A stretch of 9,365 nucleotides of DNA, taken from NCBI GenBank assembly GCA_913045395.1, contig CAJWPV010000031.1, positions 1 to 9,365 of the forward strand, read 5' to 3'. Shown piece after piece: positions 6,437 through 9,365 of the stretch (position 1 is the first letter of the stretch; every line of letters begins with the position of its first letter). The notes beneath the pieces are model-generated. The model saw nothing but the letters and a program-made list of their open reading frames with translations, did no database searches and was not told the DNA's origin. This stretch comes from an uncultured Verrucomicrobiota bacterium. Its GTDB lineage: Bacteria > Verrucomicrobiota > Verrucomicrobiia > Limisphaerales > UBA1096. A program made the translations under genes and the position numbers.

Positions 6437-6464
6437 CTTGACCAAGCGGATTGACTTGGCCAAG
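6437..6464. repeat. Paired iterated palindromes upstream of the PIG-L gene
   Basis: CTTGACCAAG (6437-6446, one mismatch) and the perfect CTTGGCCAAG (6455-6464) are spaced 18 bases start to start. They are tandem copies and can also pair with each other as a 10-bp hairpin with one mismatch around an 8-base loop. The second ends 35 nt before the ATG at 6500. This is the only full copy outside a gene in the window. Confidence 0.7.
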
Positions 6465-6499
6465 GGGTGTTTCCCGGCCGCGTTCCGTTTTTTGAAGCC

Positions 6500-7357
6500 A
6501 TGATCCAGTTTGCCAATCCAAACGCCGACCTGTTTATTCCCGACGACTCCGAGCCAAGCCAGGCGCTCAGCCGGACGACGCACCTTGGCGTCGGTGCGCA
6601 CCAGGACGACCTTGAGGTGATGGCGCTGCACGGCATCCTCGCCTGCTACAAGCAACCGCAGAAATGGTTCGGCGGCGTGACAGTGACCAACGGTGCCGGC
6701 AGTTCGCGAACCAACGAGTATGCCGGCTACACTGACGAGCAGATGCAGGTTGTCCGTGCCGAGGAGCAGCGCAAGTCAGCTGTCGTCGGCGAGTTTGGTT
6801 TCGTGGCGCAACTCGGCTACCCAAGCTCGGCGGTGAAGCAGCCGCAAAACTGTGACTACGCCGCTGACTTGCGGACGATCCTTGCGGGGACCAGGCCGCA
6901 GGTGGTTTATACGCACAACTTCGCCGATAAACACGACACGCATGTCGCCGTGGTGGTGCCGCTGATCCGGGCATTGCGCGAACTGCCGGAGGACGAGCGG
7001 CCGGCGCAGGTTTATGGCGTCGAGGTTTGGCGCGACCTCAACTGGCTGCTCGACGACGAGAAGGTGCTGCTCAATATGGCCAACCGACCGAATCTGGTGC
7101 GAGCACTCATCAGCATTTTCGATTCACAGATCACTGGCGGCAAGCGCTACGACCTCGCGCTGGAAGGGCGGCTCCGTTCCAACGCGACGTTCTTCGATTC
7201 GCACGCTGTCGATGAAATGAATCTCGCCAGTTATGCAATGGATTTGAAGCCACTCGTGGACGATCCGTCGCTGGACATTGCCGGATATGTTGACGGGTGC
7301 ATTGAGCGATTCCGGGAGGACGTACGCTCGAGGGTGAGCCGGTTCACCGGCGACTGA
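6500..7357 (+). CDS. PIG-L/LmbE family zinc deacetylase
   Basis: PIG-L family enzymes are usually zinc-dependent deacetylases of N-acetylglucosamine-type groups in glycolipids, bacillithiol or mycothiol precursors, or antibiotics. This 285-residue member shows the family's first metal motif as GAHQDDLE (33-38 holds A-H-Q-D-D-L; His34, Asp36, Asp37), with Gln where Pro is commonest. The second metal ligand motif is HDTH (145-148) in YTHNFADKHDTH. The N-terminal strand THLGVGAHQDD and the R-x-E-E-Q-R-K-S-A segment near residue 86 also fit. No signal peptide is visible, so it is probably cytoplasmic. The ATG at 6500 is preferred to an in-frame GTG at 6467, which lies right after a hairpin-forming palindrome and adds residues without family match. 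No partner glycosyltransferase is adjacent, so the substrate is unknown. It is convergent with the ABC gene, with a 12-nt gap. Confidence 0.87.
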   Translation: MIQFANPNADLFIPDDSEPSQALSRTTHLGVGAHQDDLEVMALHGILACYKQPQKWFGGVTVTNGAGSSRTNEYAGYTDEQMQVVRAEEQRKSAVVGEFGFVAQLGYPSSAVKQPQNCDYAADLRTILAGTRPQVVYTHNFADKHDTHVAVVVPLIRALRELPEDERPAQVYGVEVWRDLNWLLDDEKVLLNMANRPNLVRALISIFDSQITGGKRYDLALEGRLRSNATFFDSHAVDEMNLASYAMDLKPLVDDPSLDIAGYVDGCIERFREDVRSRVSRFTGD

Positions 7358-7386
7358 GCGGCGGGGTGGCTACTGTGTTTCGCCGC
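7338..7386. terminator. GC-rich inverted repeats at the convergent gene ends
   Basis: GCCGG-TTCA-CCGGC (7338-7351) is a perfect 5-bp hairpin in the last PIG-L codons, and GCGGCG (7358-7363) can pair with CGCCGC (7381-7386) across both stop codons. Neither has a T run. These could help end the two convergent transcripts, but GC-rich sequence yields such repeats easily. Confidence 0.25.
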
Positions 7387-8347
7387 GTGTGACCTGCAGG
7401 AACACATCCTCGAGATCCATTTCAACTTCCTCCAACCCAGTAAGTTGCAGTCCACCGTTGACGATGATCGATGCGATCACGCCGCCGTTGGTCTGGCCGT
7501 CGGCCAGCGCGACATGGATGTGATCGCTCTGCTCCTCTAGTTCCGCCTCGGCGATTTCGGGACGTTCGTGCAGCAATTCGAGCGCGCGCTCTGGGTTATC
7601 CGCCACGCGAAGCCGGTAGCCTGGTTTTTGCGTGAACTGATCCTGGACACCCTGCACCGGTCCGCTGTAAATCAGGCTGCCCTTCTCGATGATCGCGACA
7701 CGGTTGCAGAGCGACTGCAACTCGCTGAGAATGTGCGACGAGATAAGGATCGTTTTGCCGAGACGCTGTAGCTCCTGCAGGATGGCCATCATCTCGATGC
7801 GGGCGCGCGGATCGAGTCCGCTGGCAGGCTCGTCGAGCAGGAGAATCTCAGGGTCGTGCACGAGCACACGTGCGAGGCCGATCCGCTGCTGCATGCCCCG
7901 GCTGAGCGCACCGATGAGTGAACCTTTTTTTTCGCTCAGCCCGACGAGCTCGAGCACGTCGTTTATGGTCTGCTCGCGCTTGGCCGCGCCGATGCGGTAA
8001 CACGCGGCGAAAAAGTCGAGGTACTCCGTGACTTCCATGTCCTTGTACACGCCGAAGAAATCCGGCATGTAGCCAAGGATGCGGCGGACCTGATTCGCCT
8101 CGCGTACGACGTCGTGGCCAAGGACGCGCGCGGTGCCGGTCGAGGGCGAGAGAAAAGTCGAGAGAATGCGCAGCGTGGTGGTCTTGCCGGCGCCGTTCGA
8201 GCCGATGAAGCCGAAGAGGTCGCCTTGGTTCACGGTGAGGTCGAGCTGGTTCAGCGCAGTGAGGTTGCCGTAGTGGCGCGTGAGTCCAAACGTCTCGACA
8301 GCAGCGCTGGAGACAGGCGGCGGCAAGGTGGGTGATTCTTCTGACAT
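7370..8347 (-). CDS. ABC transporter ATP-binding protein (ABC-2 export type)
   Basis: This 325-residue ATPase would power an ABC-2-type exporter or envelope complex at the cytoplasmic membrane. All main motifs are present: Walker A GSNGAGKTT (49-57), signature LSRGM (148-152), Walker B EILLLDEP (167-174), D-loop SGLD (176-179) and switch His205 in ISSHI. At the Q-loop the sequence reads GYMPDFFGVY (92-101), with Asp96 where Gln is canonical. Residues from about 235 on form an extra C-terminal domain ending in LEDVFLQVTRG, typical of drug- or lipid-type ABC-2 ATPases. The ATG at 8347 follows the upstream membrane-protein gene by 31 nt on the same strand, so they are probably one operon. No permease with six membrane segments is in the window; it likely lies beyond 9365. 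Cargo is unknown. Confidence 0.93.
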   Translation of the reverse strand: MSEESPTLPPPVSSAAVETFGLTRHYGNLTALNQLDLTVNQGDLFGFIGSNGAGKTTTLRILSTFLSPSTGTARVLGHDVVREANQVRRILGYMPDFFGVYKDMEVTEYLDFFAACYRIGAAKREQTINDVLELVGLSEKKGSLIGALSRGMQQRIGLARVLVHDPEILLLDEPASGLDPRARIEMMAILQELQRLGKTILISSHILSELQSLCNRVAIIEKGSLIYSGPVQGVQDQFTQKPGYRLRVADNPERALELLHERPEIAEAELEEQSDHIHVALADGQTNGGVIASIIVNGGLQLTGLEEVEMDLEDVFLQVTRGETQ

Positions 8348-8365
8348 AGTTATTGGTTCGTTTGC

Positions 8366-8373
8366 GCTTGGCC
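8366..8373. repeat. Intergenic half-copy of the iterated motif, GCTTGGCC
   Basis: This half-site lies in the 31-nt spacer between the membrane-protein gene and the ABC ATPase gene. Together with the paired copies at 6437-6464 it shows the motif is not confined to coding sequence. Confidence 0.6.
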
Positions 8374-8378
8374 GGGTA

Positions 8379-9365
8379 TTAGTCGGTTTTAGTAAACTCG
8401 ATCGGGATGCGGTACAGGGTTAGCGCCTGGGCTATCTTGGTTTCAAAAAGTCCCGTGGACGGAATCGGTGCGTGATCTTCCGCCAGCAAAAACAACACAG
8501 TACTGCCACGCTGGACGTTGGCGGACAGGTCGAGCCCACCTGAGCTGATGAAGTTGGCAACGAGGGGGCCTGCTTGATTTTCACCAGTTCTGAGAAGCGA
8601 TGGGAAGGAACATGTGACGATGTTCATTATCGCTGGCTTGATTCGGCTGCTCTCGGTGGCGCCGAAAGCCATGTTTCGAGCATTTACGCGGGTTTGAAAT
8701 TCTCCGTCTAGACTGATATTTCCAAACTCACCTTCAGCAGTAGGCGACGAACCGGTGCGAATGCTGAGCGTGCGAGTGCTGTGCGGCGGCGACTGCAATT
8801 CCAACTCGGTGATTCTGCCGTCCGACAGCAACGCTGCACCGGTGATCGCCCTATCGAGTCCATTCCTGAGGTCCAGCTCATAGTCGGATGATGCGTTTTT
8901 GGTGAGGGTCGCCATGACCTCGCCATTGTCCGGGGCGATCCATTCGGAGCAGAGCAGGCGGCTGGTCCAGATTGGTACGCGGGCGCTGGCCTCGATTTTT
9001 CCGGGGGCGTGATCAACCCGCAGGGAGGAGGCCGTGTCGCCCCGGTTGGGGCCGACGTACTCGGAGCGGATGGCACTCTGCGCGTATCGTCCGCCGAGCT
9101 GGTAGTCGTCGTTGACCGGCGAGTAGATGGACACGTAACTGCGACCGCGCAGAACTTCCTGCTGCCCGGGCAGCACATCGACGATATGCAGTTCGTTCAA
9201 CTCAAGTTGGCCGGCGCGCAGCTTGTAGCCGATGAAATAAATCAGCAGCGAAAAAATCGCAACGTATGCCGGGAAGGTCAGCCAAGTGAGCATCTGTTTG
9301 TTGATGCGCTTTAGCCAGATTCGGTCCACCGGTCCGATGATCACGAGGTAGGCGGCGAGCAGCAG
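8379..9365 (-). CDS. Membrane protein linked to the ABC transporter, C-terminal part (start outside window)
   Basis: The frame is open to the window edge (328 residues visible), so the GTG at 9344 is not accepted as the start. The first visible residues, LLLAAYLVIIGPV, look like the end of a membrane segment. A basic loop DRIWLKRINKQ follows, then a second segment, MLTWLTFPAYVAIFSLLIYF (25-44). The remaining 280 or so residues are beta-rich, with GRSYVSIYSP and DYQLGG near 74-92, and should lie outside the cytoplasm by the positive-inside rule. The order GP-V-D, basic loop, then TWLTFP matches a type of membrane protein often seen beside ABC-2 systems in this bacterial group; this is recalled, not searched. 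Only two Cys are present in the beta-rich part. The gene ends 31 nt before the ABC ATPase gene. Function is unknown; it may be an accessory subunit or sensor of the transporter. Confidence 0.72.
   Translation of the reverse strand: MLLAAYLVIIGPVDRIWLKRINKQMLTWLTFPAYVAIFSLLIYFIGYKLRAGQLELNELHIVDVLPGQQEVLRGRSYVSIYSPVNDDYQLGGRYAQSAIRSEYVGPNRGDTASSLRVDHAPGKIEASARVPIWTSRLLCSEWIAPDNGEVMATLTKNASSDYELDLRNGLDRAITGAALLSDGRITELELQSPPHSTRTLSIRTGSSPTAEGEFGNISLDGEFQTRVNARNMAFGATESSRIKPAIMNIVTCSFPSLLRTGENQAGPLVANFISSGGLDLSANVQRGSTVLFLLAEDHAPIPSTGLFETKIAQALTLYRIPIEFTKTD

Noticed and set aside
356..8373. The repeated palindrome as a CRISPR array or transposon ends
   Set aside because: Spacing is irregular, flanks are unrelated, there are no equal-length spacers, and no transposase or cas gene is present.

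Overview
The window looks like chromosomal DNA of a free-living bacterium of the PVC group, most likely Verrucomicrobiota (inference). The reasons are GC-rich coding sequence, a secreted formylglycine-type sulfatase, a secreted propeller protein of a kind common in Planctomycetes and Verrucomicrobia, and the absence of clear Shine-Dalgarno sequences before the visible starts. No transposase, integrase, phage gene, CRISPR array, tRNA or rRNA is visible. Coding density is high and no gene-free stretch exceeds about 180 bases.

Layout: (1) Bases 2-1095, + strand: the 3' part of larC (nickel-pincer cofactor synthesis), then a small Trm112-like gene. (2) Bases 1096-2744, - strand: a lipoprotein-type methionine sulfoxide reductase B, overlapped by 4 nt by a family 2 glycosyltransferase with an extra C-terminal nucleotide-binding-like domain. 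(3) Bases 2867-4656, + strand, divergent from msrB: a secreted sulfatase overlapped by 4 nt by an ArsC-type reductase. (4) Bases 4837-6393, + strand: a secreted GH43/GH32-like propeller protein with its own candidate promoter and lower GC. (5) Bases 6500-7357, + strand: a PIG-L/LmbE-type deacetylase. (6) Bases 7370-9365, - strand: the C-terminal part of a membrane protein followed by an ABC-2-type ATPase, probably one export or envelope operon.

The sulfatase, propeller protein and PIG-L deacetylase suggest handling of sulfated or acylated glycans outside the cell or in the envelope, but no single pathway is proven. The most striking signal is not a gene. The 10-base palindrome CTTGGCCAAG occurs six times perfectly (about 0.01 expected by chance), and its 7-base half CTTGGCC/GGCCAAG occurs at about 20 places. 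It lies in nearly all the genes on both strands and in two spacers, and inside genes it mostly encodes Leu-Gly-Gln or Leu-Ala-Lys. It behaves like a highly iterated genomic palindrome comparable in kind to cyanobacterial HIP1.
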